A stretch of DNA of 64,000 nt, from the NCBI RefSeq assembly GCF_017562075.2, contig NC_054085.1, forward strand, positions 7,795,259 to 7,859,258, read 5' to 3'. The notes beneath the pieces were generated by a model. The model saw only the letters and a program-made list of their open reading frames with translations. It did no database searches and was not told the origin of the DNA. The position numbers and the translations under genes are program-made. This document shows positions 36,561-49,850 of this stretch, piece after piece. Every line of letters starts with the position of its first letter. Within the stretch, counting starts at the first letter, position 1. The stretch comes from Anopheles merus. Lineage: Eukaryota > Arthropoda > Insecta > Diptera > Culicidae.

Positions 36561-38500
36561 TGAGTTTTAAGCCAGAGATTTGATAGCATTTAAAGTGTAA
36601 ATTAATTCGATTCAAATGCTCGCTTCTTTCCCATTTAAAAACTTTTATTCCATCTAGATGCGTAATTACGTATCTTAGTTGATGTAAATAGCTTTATGTA
36701 ATGTTTTTCATTAGTCAAGCATACGAGTTTGTAATTTCCCGTATTGAAATGGAGTCTCGGGTTTTAGAATCAAACATCAACTCTGGGGCAATAAAACTAG
36801 ACTTTTACAATTCAATTAAAACATATGTTATAGAACAGTTGCTTGCCCTATTTAAGACTCTTCATAAATCAATACCAAAAAAGGCCACTTTCAGACACTT
36901 TCATAGGGGAACGTTTATCAAGATGTTTTAAAAAAATGACTAATTTGGGTGAACAAAACGGAAGCAATTAAATCACGTCCAATCAATGTGGATGTATGTC
37001 GAGGAGGTAACTAACTTAACACGCAAACCAAGTCCCTCATGTTTGGCGATTTACATCGATAAACAACTCAAGGTCCCCTCTAATCGCTCCCGGTACTTTA
37101 TACCGAGTTTTTTCCCCATTTTTCTGACTGTTTTTGCTTTAATCAGGACTACAGATTGAAAGATAGTAAAGTTATGGAAAGTTACTTACCAGAACGTTAC
37201 TGGAGCGTGTGTCACACGCCGGAAATGATGTGTACAGCAATTATCCGCAGTACGCGATACTCGATATACGCGAATTCGCAGTACGCGATTCCTCTAAATT
37301 TGACAGCTCCATGTGTTTTTGCAAATATTTTAATTTTTTGAAATATGTTTTGCTCTTTTTGAATTTCTTTAATGTTCTTAATGCATTTTTCATTGAATTT
37401 GTGCAAAAGATACCTATTGTATAACAAAAAACTTTAATGCAAAACTCTGTGGCGATATTTTTCAACCCTCGAACCGGTAGTGTAAACTATTTTTCCATAG
37501 GAATCCGCTATACGCGAAAACTCGAGATACGCTATTGCGCTCGGTCCCGTACGATAGCGTATATCGGATAATGACTGTATATGTTGCTGTCGTATGACCA
37601 ACAGGAAGCATCAGTTGTTTGAGTATCATTGCTTTCTTCTGTAAATGATGTTTTAGAGGATATTGTTAATTTCTAAGCTTATTGGTGGACAGAAAAAGGC
37701 GCGAGCGGTTATTAGTGACGTGAATATATTACCCATGTATTTGTTTCATTTGTACATGAATTAACTCAGTTTTATTCATTTATAAATGCATGAAACATTA
37801 CTTACGTCCTTTATTAAATTACACCAGTCGGTATGTACAACGGCACAGAAAACGTCCTTGTCATACGACGCGAAAAGTTTGCAGACGTTAGCTAAATTAA
37901 ATTTATTGCTAAATTTAACACATCGACCACGGTCGCTCTACACAAAACAGACAACATAAAAATGTTCAGCAGGATGTTGCCCTTTTCGATGTATGGTGGA
38001 AAATCTTTTCAAAACAGAAGAAAAAAAACAAAAAACTTCACTTTACTTTTCAGCAAGGTATAGTAGCGAAGTCGTTAAGAAACAGAGAGCGAAGGAAAAG
38101 TTTGCTGAATGATAATCTCAGTTCCATTGAAGGGCCATTTGTAGGGTGATGGAACGAGTTGAGAAACAAGATAGTTGAGGAAGTGAGTATTGAGTAAATT
38201 CAGCCTTGATTGCTTCAGGATTTGGCAATAAATTGTGTATCTTTTTAATCACAATCAATCATTAAGAGCTTATTAGTTTTATCTACACTACAGGGAATTA
38301 GTTAAGATTGGCCGAACGATTGCATAGATGTAAATATACGTAATAAGCATTGAAATTGACTCTTCTGCTGTTGTAATCTGTCTTTATATTTACTACCACA
38401 CCCTCTAAACGTAACTTTAAAACTGCTCCAGTCATATTCACCCCTGAATGTTGTCACTGCCTACCAGAAGCATTTTATTAGCCCCAGTATCGATCTATGG
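36560..38500. other. AT-rich block hosting MITE copy C
   Basis: The four short frames between 37156 and 37465 lie in or overlap the MITE and are not genes. Outside the element nothing was recognised. Confidence 0.6.
37235..37577 (-). mobile_element. pogo/Tigger-like MITE, family 1, copy C (inverted, best-preserved ends)
   Basis: A 343-bp element flanked by TA (37233-37234 and 37578-37579). The left end begins CAGCAATTATCCGCAGTACG; the right end read inverted begins CAGTCATTATCCGATATACG, with 18 of 24 positions identical. Relative to copies A and B it is inverted: its right end matches copy B's left end (CCGATATACGCTAT...GGGACCG...CAATAGCGT), and its left end matches copy B's right end (CAAATTTAGA, TATATCGAG). 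CGATATACGC motifs lie near each end (37262-37271, and inverted at 37557-37566), which is typical of transposase binding sites. The interior is AT-rich and poorly conserved. Confidence 0.88.
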
Positions 38501-39200
38501 AAAATCACGCACATACACAACTGTCAACCGGTTCTCTCACGTTCGTTTGCTACTTGGCCAATCGGCATTTACTCCTACCTTGGTATCTATAAAGAAGCAC
38601 AAAGATTTTATCTCATAACCTCGATTTATCACTTTCTTAAGACGCTCCTTCTGTTTCCGTATCCCTCCCAAGGGTTCGAAAAACTTGCCCCCTTCATTGA
38701 CACTTGTGCACGTACAGGCTGCAGCAGCAGCAGCAGCAGCGCCATATTACTTTGCCGTAAGTGTGCAGCTGGTACATTTGATCCTGCCTTATGTAGGCGA
38801 ATCTTATCAGAAAAGTGCATCACGTTTCATATGATGGTCTGGTGCTGGTGTGAAAACGATTCTTCTTGCACCTCCACCGACACTAAGTCAACATAGTGGA
38901 ACCGAGGGCGGATGGACGATTTGTGAAGAATATCCGGATAAGAGTGCATGTTCATCAAATCCCTTCCTCGAGTGGATTGTCATGAAGCAAACCGTCGATG
39001 AGCTACGCTTGCGTGGCAGCGTGGTACACTATTCTGCAAACACCACCAAGCCGAATGTCCTTTCAAGAGTGCTAGAGATTGGGCGTGGGGGTGGTAGGGA
39101 GAAGGGAAGGAATGGCACTGACAGGACGAGCGTAATCCTTGGTTTGCGACATTCCTGCAAGCTGCACAGCTTTATTAAGAAGAACGTGTCAAAATAAGGT
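38500..39200. other. GC-richer non-coding block
   Basis: It carries a CAG run at 38718-38741. A 115-codon frame (38850-39197) has no recognisable domain. Confidence 0.5.
38718..38741 (+). repeat. CAG trinucleotide repeat
   Basis: About seven uninterrupted GCA/CAG units followed by GCGCC. Confidence 0.85.
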
Positions 39201-40620
39201 GACTTACAAAAAGGGAATTTAAAGTAAACTGCAATATGAAGTAAATGCCAACGGGGGATAGTGAACTGTTTTTATGTTTATTTTTCCATGTTTTTTCAGC
39301 TTTTACACAATGTTCTGATTATATCGTTTTATCCATTTTCCATCATTCTATTTTATCATCCATTAGAGGTACTAAAGTTATATCTGTTGTTCGTGTTCTT
39401 TGATATTTTATAGAAAATTCGTCGAACGGATCGTTTCTGTCTTGAAATTATGTTCAGTCTCTTTTTCGGATGATGGGTCTTGTCGAAAATTGACAAAAAA
39501 TTAATATTAGGGCCTCGAGTGCTAGAGAAAAATCGTCGAAAATTCTGTTTTGCTATTATTATCTGTGTTAGACAACTCTATTTGTCTCTGGTTTGATAAA
39601 TATCCAACAGCACGAAGGACGTTTAGATTAGCTCACTCAAACCTCACTGCATTACCTCACTCACTTTTTGTCTAACAGATTTGCGGCAGGTAAAAGCTAC
39701 GGAAAGCGTTTTATTTTACGGGTTTAGCACTAACTTTATATGTTTAAGCAACATGAACTGCAAGAAATTACATTACAGAATGAAGTTTTTGTAACGATTT
39801 TCAGCAAAAAGTGTGGAAATAACAGACTGGATTTGTTTGACCCTTTCGTTTCAATCAGAAAAGCATCACTATTATCGTGAGTTTTTCATTTTATTTATCG
39901 AGATCAGAAATTACGAGTGTGATCGCTTTTTCTGAAATGTATATTGATCAATGCTTTGAGAAATTATTTCAAACATTGCTAAAGTCTTACGGGAGATTGG
40001 AGCTTTATTTGGATTATTTCAAATGAGTACGTCTTTGCTGATTGTTTTTGTTGAATTTCATAGCATATTTTTTTAAAAACGAAGTGTATTTTTTGGAATG
40101 TTAGAAAACGAAGCGGAAACATAATTTAATGCCGAACACGTTAAAGCCTTTTGGTTGTACGTTAGCTGTTGCCAAAAAATAAGTCTTTTTATTCCGCCAG
40201 TTCGTTTGGAATAATCGCTCTGGCTAATCTTGCGAGTCTGTTTATCCTGTTTTCTTACAACTATTCTCTCTTTTTCCCATCTCTTTTCCCCTCTCACCAA
40301 ATCCTAACGCATATGTCGACAGGTCGTTCGAACCATCCTATGTTGCTGTTGTAAGGTTCCAACAATGGCTTTTAATATTTTTAAAAGTTCTGAATTTAAT
40401 TTGTGTCTTCGGCAGTTTTCGTTTACTTCAAGCACCAAAAATAGAGACAACTATAAATTTATTAGAGTGAAAAAGAATTATTTGAAAAAGAAGGAAGTTA
40501 TTCACGTTCCTCCTCCGTTACTCCTAAGCCTAACTTTTGCATTTTTAAATGGGTTCCTCATTTCCGCTTTCTGGTTTTGTAATGATTCATATTTCTCATC
40601 TCCTCTTAAGTAGTTACAAA
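39200..40620. other. AT-rich non-coding block
   Basis: AT-rich, only short frames, no recognised repeat. Confidence 0.5.
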
Positions 40621-42110
40621 CATTTCAACTACAATTTTTCAAGCTTCCGGCCTGGCTCTTGTAGCCCAGCAAATTCCCATTCCAATTGAACAAATGCGAA
40701 ACCTTACAATTTACTACTTCTGTTTGATTTCACGCCATCGCCACCATGTCGGCAAAACCATACCACACCGTTCCAAATTGTTGCTTCCTTTTGCTTCCAC
40801 GCTCCGCGGAGAGCAACGGAACACGCAGAGGGCGACACAAAATAAAGAATCACTCCAATTTGATTTTGATCTTTAGCTGTAGAAACCTTTCAACTGATAA
40901 TCTCTCACCCCACCCGGCGAGGGCATTCTCCCGTCTACACGAGCGAACGCAAACTCCCGGGGCGGGTGGGTTTTTTTTATCGTGAGAATGTTCATCCTCC
41001 TTAACCATATGGCGAAAGTGATGGCATACAGCGATTCTGATTTTTCACTATTTTTCCCCCGGACGCAATACGTGGGCCTGCGACGAACAGTGTGTACCGT
41101 GGAAAAACACATTCCGAATAGGGAAGCAAAACACAACACCACCACTGGTGGTGGCTTTCGGATCGTGCTGGGGGACAAACTCGTACACACAACCACAAAC
41201 ACACACACACACACACACTTTTTGAATGCCATTTTAATTCGATATTCCATTTCAACCCCTATTAATGCTCGCCAAATGCTCCGCACCCTGCCGCAAGGGA
41301 ACGAAAGCGTACTCTGTTTAGATCGGCTTTTCTTTGCCCTTTCCGGTTGCCGTTCGCGTGTGCGTGTATGTGCGCCCGGTCTCATTTGGGTAGCTGATTT
41401 CATTTCATTTTCATTTAGTTATTACCATTTTTTCCACTTTTCCACAACAGGCTGCAGGCTCGCGCGGGGATTCAGCAATCTAGCAGCAGACGTACTCGCT
41501 ACACCGCCCCCGGTAGCACGTGCTTAATGCGAGTTGTGACAAGGGGGATCGTCGTTGTCAGGATCTTACGCCCTTTCCTTCCAAGCAATCGTTCAACTGC
41601 AACGGCCACATAAAAGGGCCGCAGTGGGCTTTTCCCACCCCATCGGAGCATGTTGCTTGGAAAACAAATTTCCTCACTTTTGTACACTTACAATTCCCAC
41701 TTCCCTTCCCTGACGTGGCGCTCCTCTCCACCAAACACAGGGGCCCCACACGGACGCCGATGCTTATCGTGCTGTCGAGGTCGTTAGGATCATAATTTCT
41801 TTATTGTTATTGCCATCGCAGAAAAGTACTGCTATTACGGTGTTTTCCTTTTTGACTTTGTTCCGCCATACCCTTCGCGCACTTTTGCTGTGTCCCTTCC
41901 CCCCAAAGCAAAGCAAAGCTGACATGGAAACCGATCCCTGCTCAGGGCTCTCAGGTGCGCCAGGTTGCTGTATTGGTTTTCCTGCTTCTGAAGCAACATT
42001 TTTCCTCTTTAATCTCTCTGCAAAAACGGCCAACAAACAGACCTGCGTGAGCCCATTATCGTTAGATAGGGGTTTAGGCCACAGTTCAAGCATTGCCGAC
42101 TGACTTTGTG
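40620..42110. other. GC-richer non-coding block
   Basis: It contains a CA run at 41199-41218. Frames of 181 (40982-41527 plus) and 176 codons (40873-41403 minus) overlap on opposite strands and cross the CA run, so neither is credible. Confidence 0.5.
41199..41218 (+). repeat. (CA)n microsatellite
   Basis: Ten CA units in non-coding DNA. Confidence 0.85.
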
Positions 42111-43400
42111 TTGGGCTCTAATCTACTTGTAAACAATTTCTATATGTACATTGCTCTAAATGGTAGTGTTGATGTTTATTCATCGTAAATGTAAACCTTG
42201 ATACAAGTAGCAACTTTGTTCACGAATTTGTGGATATTGGTTGTATCAATATTATGATTAAGTAAACAACAATGGATAATCTGTGGGTATTCTTCTCCTC
42301 TAATTTCAAATAGAGGAATAAAGAACATAAATTGGCATAAGTAAGGTAGTAAATTGAAATATTTTATACTATGATTTTGAAAACAAAATGGATAGCTTGC
42401 AAATGAAAATTATATCGAATTCGTATGATAAAAATGTAGCAACTCACTTGGAATGAAATAACTTGAATGTAACTTTTTTCGATAACAGCATGCTAGTTGA
42501 ACTGAATAAAAACTAATCGTAGAATTAAACTTGTGGCAGCATAATGTGGAAGCGATAATTGATCTTAAACAGTCAAAACAAAACATCTAATGAGATAACA
42601 TAACCGTTTTTGCAAAAGTACTGTAGCTTACAATCAAACGTACATTTTTAGCGAATTTCAATTATAAATAACGAACGTATTTCAACGTTTTGTGAAGCAA
42701 AAACACTGTTTCGATAAAGAACCATTTTAACATTAAGCATATCGTATCTACGGAAAAGCATTCTATTCATCATCCCGTCATAGTTTCTGTAGTCATCGTA
42801 TGTGTGAACGGAATTGAATGTTTTTGCAATGCACCAGAGTTTTGCAGATTATTTATCGTGAAAAAAGAAACTCTACTGCTGTATAAACAAATGTACCTTC
42901 GATTGATTTTACTCATCATCAATATTTGATTTGCATTGGTTGAATGAAACATTGAATGTAACAGCAATAAAACATAGTATAGAGGGCATTTTGATACATT
43001 AAATCAATTTCAAACGTCAATTTATGGGTAGACTTGATAGACAATTTTTATACCTTTTTTATGAAAAATATTTCATTGGAAGGAAATCAACGCATTTGCT
43101 TATGTTAAAATAAGACAAATAATAATATGCTGTATTAATGATATAAATGACTTTAATTGTTTTTAATATAAATACCACAATTAGTTCGCTTATCGTAGTG
43201 TTTACTTTGTAAATTCATCTTGAATCAATTTTATAATTTAACCTATTCTTCATAATATATTTTATGTGTTACATTTTATTGTCCAATTCATACTTTGTCT
43301 TCATTTCTTATTTGATTAAGTTTAATTAAATTACTTCTTTCAGGTTCGTCCAGAACAGGAAAACTGTTCAAAGTAAACGAACAAAAAACAGTATTGTTTT
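42110..43400. other. AT-rich non-coding block
   Basis: AT-rich with short frames only, and nothing recognised. Confidence 0.5.
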
Positions 43401-44992
43401 ACCTTTCAACCTGTTTCGCAGAGTCAAAACTGTTGCCAGAATGCTTTCCACTTATTTTCCAACCCCTAAAATGTCATTTCCCCCTCAACTGCTGGTGAAT
43501 CTCCATGCTACGAAAGCAAGCTATTGGACAGATTTTCTTACAACATAAAAACAAATGCCTTGCCCCCTATTGTCCCAACCATAAAGAACGCGCAGAACGG
43601 AGCGAGGCCCATAAAAAAAACAGTCTTATCCTTAATTGAGTCAAATGGTTGGGTCTTTCTCGTGCATCGCTCTCGAGAAGTTCTCCCCACATTGTCGGCT
43701 GTTGATACCGGAAATGAAATAAAAGCAAACAAAATTCGATAACAAACTTTAGTGGAATACAACCAACACCGTTGAACAGGAATAGGAGAACAGCAAAAAA
43801 AAATACCAGTTTCCACTAAGTGGGAGTTATTTTGGTGTGTTTTATTTTTCTCATTCCCCCGTCCGAAGGATTTCCAAACCCGGGGAAAATGGTTTTTGTT
43901 CCTGTTAGATTATTCATTTTTCATGCTCCAGTTCCCTGCCGACCGCATGCCGGATGGGTCATGTGGGGCTGCCCTTGCTTGGGAATGGGGTGGATGGCTG
44001 TTTTTGCTTCTTTCTGCCGCCCAACGGTAGTCTTCTTTTTTGACCGACAAATCACAGCCTACATTTCCGGGTTTGTCCTTCGGGGAAGGGCGCTTCCCCG
44101 AGCAGGGTGGACTTAATTTGTAATCTGATTTCGATTCAACCACCGGTCGCTTTTCCCTTTAAACTTCACTTAATCATTCAATTTACATCTGTCGCTATGG
44201 GAAAAACTAGAGGGTGCCCCGATGAGCATTCGTCCTTACGAGCTAAGGGACACACAAACACACGGAAAAAAGGCGAAATATATGTTCTTGCTTTCTTTTA
44301 CCAGGTCCCGCAACAAGTAAATTAGCTCCACTTGATGACGAAAGATCCTTCTTCACACTCGCATAAAGCAAAGGGTAAACCGTTTAGCCTTTGAAACCAT
44401 TTTACGACACGACGCTAAACGCCAACCCTGTCCTCCTTTCCTGCTGGGTTTGTTGCAATTTTCACTCATCCAGCATTGTTTTTATCTGTCTCAGAAAGGA
44501 CCGCTTCCGTGCTCGGTCGCAATGACGGTTGATGGCATAATACTCGTAAGATCACCAGCCGACAATCTGTCGTAAAATATGAGTATTCTTTTCCGCCGTA
44601 AGGGTACGTTTACGGGTAGCACCCTTATTCTGCCTTTACATCCAAAGATTGTACTTTTCCCAGACCCAGGTTTTGTGCCGTGGAGTGTCGTTGCCTTTAG
44701 CGTAACTCAAACTGTCCCCCATCACACTCACTTGCAGTAGCTGCTGCATGCGATAATTCATTACCATTTCTTTCAACTGACTGACCCCGACCGACCGAAG
44801 CGGTGCAAAAACGGTGGCAAAAAATGCGGCATCATGATGATCACGCTGCTGATGATTATGATATTCATGCAAATGATCTGCCTTCAAGGACGTCCTCGAG
44901 AAAGAAAATAAGGACCTTATTGCAGACCGCGTGGAAAAAAATGGACCGTTTTTTCTTCCTCTATGTGACGCTACCCAGCGCACTCATACACA

Positions 44993-45028
<36 letters not shown>

Positions 45029-45180
45029 GTTGGGGCTGCATTTTTATCCGTTTTTATTGCCCCGTCGGCGTAGCGTTGCTGCTCGTTGCACGGGCACAAA
45101 AAGAAGTGCCCTGAAACGAAGCCATACTTGTCAGATTCTCTTACGAATGATAAGTCTTTTCACAAGTTGCCAAGACGAGT
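43400..45180. other. GC-richer non-coding block
   Basis: Several frames overlap on both strands, and a CT run lies at 44995-45026. No gene is supported. Confidence 0.5.
44995..45026 (+). repeat. (CT)16 microsatellite
   Basis: An uninterrupted CT array preceded by a short CACA run. Confidence 0.92.
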
Positions 45181-45754
45181 AGTGAGATAGGAATAAGAAT
45201 TTAAAAAAAAAATCCGTTGGTAAACTAACACCCATCCCGAAGCGTGTAATGTTTCCTGCTTTGATATTAGTTTCGTGTTTGGTTGGCTCGTAAGAAAGAT
45301 GAAGCTCGTCTTTAGCCGTGTTTGTGTTTGCTCAAACTTTTCGTTGAACTCGTTTCTTTTTTGTCAGCACTCTATGATAGCAGGAAAAACTTTGGCCCGC
45401 CGGTAGAGTTAATTCATGTCGCCAGGATCGCAAATTTGTTTGGAAAAGGAAGTTTGAGGTGCAATAAATTGCAGCTTAAATGGAGTGCATTTAGTTTTCG
45501 TGGAATAGTTAGCTTGTTTTTTGTGGTATAATGCTTCTGCTACAGTAATTATGCTGTCGGAGGGCTTTGCAGTATTTTATGTCATTTTTTCGTGGTCCTA
45601 AAGAAAAAGTTTGGCTTATTTATTGTTCGCTGGTCAGAAAGTTTTTATGTTAAAAACTCGTTCATGATGCATTTATTTTTGATAATGTTATGAAAAGGTA
45701 AATAAATCGAATGACAATAAAGTATAACAAAAAAAGAATGCAATCATTGAGTAG

Positions 45755-46770
45755 AAAAATAGATAAATGTGAAATACCGCTATGAATCGAATTATGGACA
45801 TCTTGAATTTGTGGCCATTCGGCATGCTTTTATTGAATTTTTTCCTATCCAGTTCTTGTTCATACTGTTTTTTTAATTTTACATGATTGCCATGATGTAC
45901 TAGAATAACGTAAAAATGTGCGTGAACCCTAGTAGGCCCTGATACCACAATAAGTAAATATTGTCGATCGGTCAGTTCACCACCAAAGGCATTCTTAGCA
46001 AAATTCCTATGAATCGCGTCTACGTGCATTGAAATACACAGGAATCAATTGTGGAAGTAGTTATTAACGTGAAAACAACAGTGTTTTATCATATTGTGCT
46101 CTGAATTTCATTAAATCACGTATTTAATTCTGTTTGGAATTTGAAGCAAGATTTGTTATTTTGTTTTTAATTCCAGACAGTCGAAGTAAATTGTGGTTCA
46201 TTGTATACGCATATGTTTTTAGCTAGTAATAATTAAAAAACGATATTTGAAGATTTATGTGACAAATGGCTTGATGGCCGTACGGAAAAGTTCGTCAATT
46301 CCCGTAGCAGTTCTTCGGTTCTATGCATCTACAAGTTCAAGAGCTAAACAGCACCGAAGCCCCGTTTTTTAAGGTTGTCGTTTTGTCGTTCTAGAAGGAT
46401 TCCTTCACTCAGAATTGGATTTCGGAACTTTGCAAACTTAAAAACTAAAAAGTTGTAGTGTGAGTATTAATTTGAAGATTACAGACGGAAGTTTTGAGGC
46501 TGTTCGAAATTCGAATCATAACGTCCGTAATTTGAAACATGAGTTCGAAACTGTCCGGAACATGAATTAAAATATCGATGAAATATAATGGTTTTTTGCA
46601 GTGTTTCTAGTAAATTTATTGAAAATCGTAATTTTTTTTCTCAAATGTAGAAGGTTTGCTTTAGTAAAGGGAGCTATACAGAGGTTTGACCGATTAAAGT
46701 GGAAATAGTAAGAAAATATTAAATGACAACAATCCCTTAAGTGTCTGCAATTCGATGCAGTACGGTATAA
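45755..46770 (-). mobile_element. Ancient dispersed repeat (unnamed), copy 2, uninterrupted
   Basis: The reverse complement aligns in the same order with copy 1 (11165-12445) without its MITE. Anchors include GTCCGTAATTTGAAACATGA, GGCTTGATGGCCGTAC, ATAACTACTT and CTAGTACATCATGGCA (each on the appropriate strand). A 113-codon minus-strand frame (45688-46029) lies inside. Its segment AKNAFGGELTDRQYLLIVVSG pairs with DKNVSGGELSDRIYLFILASG from copy 1, with several synonymous third-base changes, which hints at a decayed coding region. I recognise no family. Near each end lies a related inverted motif (TTTCAAATTACGGACG against TGTCCATAATTCGA), so inverted ends are possible. Confidence 0.68.
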
Positions 46771-47085
46771 AACTTTGTGTTTTCTTTTGCCATCAAATAT
46801 CTGTCTGTTTATTTGGTTTTTGTTTTATCAATATTTTTTTAAGTCGTGCATTTTTTATGTAATTTTTAACTTTACCTATATTTAACTAGGCATATTCTAC
46901 TTGTTTGCTAGCTGCATTGGCAAGCTAGGATAATATCAGTTTGTTCAACCTTCGAAAACTTTCTCAGTGTCATCTAGCCATTCTCAGGATTGGCCATTAT
47001 TTTAGTTGCATTGGCCATTAGGTTATAGCTGAGTAAGTTTTTGTTGTTAAACTTAACTTTTGCTACCCTTACAGCCAACATATCA

Positions 47086-47111
47086 TAAATAAATAAATAA
47101 ATAAATAAATA
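47086..47111 (+). repeat. (ATAA)n tetranucleotide repeat
   Basis: About six ATAA/AAAT units. Confidence 0.85.
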
Positions 47112-47599
47112 ATATTTATACCACTAATAATAACAATAAAAACCCTAGTACCTCAATAATCTCGTGAACATAATTAACATTTGACTTAACATGGCGAATA
47201 TACTGCATTGCCCCTGGAATTATTTGCTCCTTCACCACTATTCCTGCATTTGCCCGAATAGTTTCTTTATCAAAGAAAATTGTACTAAAACTTTATGGAC
47301 AAACATTAACCCTTGTTTTGATACAGCTGTTCGTGACTGTTCGTAAACTACACGTGACCGCCACAATCTGTCTACAAACTTGTCCAATTACAATTTATGT
47401 CTTTTTTATACCTTTATCTACTTCAATATCAAACAGCAGTGCTACCTGTTCTTGTTTTTATACAGTTTCTTCCTCTGCAACCATTTGTTCTTTTATTAAA
47501 CTTTCTTTTTTCTTCCCTCTTTTATTACTCTCTACAGACTACCTATGCTACTTCGTGTTTGCTTCCCATGCCAAAATGGAAGCCAAGCGCGTTTGCATA

Positions 47600-48740
47600 A
47601 AACATTTCGCAATGTGTTTTCCTTGCTCTTCACCCCAAGCTGGCGAATATCAGCATAATTTCCACCGCCATAATCCCTCTGCCATTTCCCCGGACCTGGC
47701 ATAGAAAATGCTTGCAATTATGCAAACTTTATAGCCACCCAAGACTCGTTAACCAATGCGTTAAGTACGGCCAGTAAACGGTGCACCGTGCACCCGTGTT
47801 TATCGCTTCCTTATTTATTATGGCCCGCCTAACGTCTTCACTTGATGTGCTTTCCGTTCCGAACTTCCTGATCGGAAGAAGGACCTGCTCCGATGGTTCC
47901 TGTGCCGATTTGCCACCGCCGGTGCGCCGGTGTGTGGTGAGGATAAGGATTTTGTGCCACAAAGTTCGTCCTTTCGGTACCGTTTATCGGACCACTTTTG
48001 GTTTGCGTGAGTGCATTTTATGGCTGCATTTTGTCGTTTCCTTTCGGCTATTGCTCCCTTCGCAGGAAGAGTAAGAAATTAACAGCTAATAACACTTTCA
48101 CCTTCGTCAGCAGGGTGTCGATGGTGTCCGGATCAAAGAAATATTGTCTTGGGAGAAAAGGAAGTCGTTTTTGTGCCAGACCGCTGCAAGATTTATACAG
48201 CGCCAGCGGTGGCTTCGTCCAAAACTAATGGCAGTTGGTAAAGGGAAATGCAATTTGTGCAAACTTCTTGACGTAAACCACAGCTCACCAGGACTCTGGG
48301 CTGGACCCTGCTAGAACGAGGGTAATAAAACTGAACAGAAGAAACTTCCTCCATTCAGTGTTGGTAAAGTTCCACTTCAATGAATCGATGAAGGGAAACA
48401 CTGGAACCGTGTGAAGGGTTGCGACAGTTCGCTATCGCATGTTCCATTTTCAAGATGTATGTGAGCTTGTGCTTGAAAGGGAAGCCAAATGACACTAACG
48501 AATGGGAGCAACTGAAACGGAACACACACACGACAGGCCAGTAAATGCTAATTATTCAATTAGCTGATGATATGAATGCCAAATTGCGAAAATTAGACCA
48601 TAATGGTGAGATAAGTTGGTGGGCTGTCGGATAAGGGCACGCTGATAGAGATCACAATCGGATGACACGGTAGCAAATTGGCGATGGGTTTGGTGTGGGG
48701 CCATATTTTAGGGGTGGCTACCCGTATGTGTTTTTCAACT
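47600..48740. other. GC-richer non-coding block with homeodomain-like cluster
   Basis: It contains a 7-bp inverted repeat GGTGCAC/GTGCACC near 47779-47793 and the homeodomain-site cluster at 48549-48606. Short frames only. Confidence 0.5.
48549..48606. promoter_or_regulatory. Cluster of homeodomain-type sites
   Basis: TAATTA (48549-48554), CAATTAG (48557-48563), AATTAG (near 48591) and CATAAT occur within 58 bp in an otherwise GC-richer block. The clustering resembles a Hox/Antp-class enhancer element. Binding is inferred. Confidence 0.25.
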
Positions 48741-49850
48741 AAGCACAACATTGTTTATGAGGTTTGAAGAGTCATAAAGATTGTGTCCTATTCTTTGTTT
48801 GCTGTGTTGTTCCAGGGTTATGCTAATTAACATATTGTAGTAAGTGTTGCAACAATATTAGAACCGCTGAAAAGCCCTTCGTCGCTGGTATGGTATGTTA
48901 AATTTAGATTATTTTGAATAAAAGGAAATAAATTGGCAGAAAATGAAAGAACATGAGAATAATGAAAAAAACATAATTAAGTATTTAAAAATTCATTTAA
49001 AGCTTAAAGCTTAGGAAAAACTTTTAAGAATGTTAATAAAGTAGAATATAAAGCTACAACTAACATAAAAAATGAGATATTAAACAACATCTTTTTCATA
49101 AAACGATAAGCACAAGATGGGAAACATCAAAGAAGAGTTCGCAACATGCAAAGTAATGACCAATACATAACTGTGATAAAAAAAAAATTGTTATGTATTC
49201 GAAAAGTTATAAAGTTATAGCAAACAAGGATGCACAACAACAAATACCAATGAACAGATAAAAAGGCAAATAATTTTTACTAATAACTAACATACGCTAG
49301 ATGAAAATATAAACTTATTTTTCAATTAATTATGTGCGATCAGAAATATAATACATATTTGTTTGTTTTTTATTTATAATTTTGAGATCATATTTTTAAC
49401 AATTTATCATAAAAAGTATTAGGTTAATTAAATGTTGAATAGCTGATGACTATTATGAAATTGGCCACATACAGCTACGTTGCAAAACGATCAGAACAAA
49501 AATGTTTAAATTGTTTCATATTTGTGGCAGCATACAAATGTCAAGTTAATGAAGACAAATCAATGAAACCTGAATATTCCAAATAGCCAACAAAAATTAG
49601 TATTCTGAGAGCTATGTTGTATAAATAAGCTTTAATTGCTGCTGTGCCACGTGTAGTAATGGTTGGTCCTGTAACCAAAACTTGCCCTATAACACAAGTA
49701 TAGTAAGTACATGCGAATTTATATCATTGTGAAACATTCCGTATACTCTCCAGACGGAAATTTACCAAAACCGCTGTATGTACTTTAAAACAGTTTGAGC
49801 TTAAAAGATATACTCATACTTTTCTTGCTCATGTTCTCCTGCTCCTTTCT
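48740..49850. other. AT-rich non-coding block
   Basis: AT-rich, with a tandem AAAGCTT pair near 49000. No gene or known repeat. Confidence 0.5.

Larger units (their letters stand above)
45180..47600. other. AT-rich block hosting dispersed-repeat copy 2
   Basis: The left half is mainly the repeat described separately. A (ATAA)n run lies at about 47086-47111. The rest is AT-rich and without recognised features. Confidence 0.55.

Noticed and set aside
37156..37465. Four small frames of 60-75 codons
   Set aside because: They lie in or across the family-1 MITE copy C and its flanks.
40873..41527. Opposed frames of 176 and 181 codons
   Set aside because: They overlap antisense and both cross a CA microsatellite.
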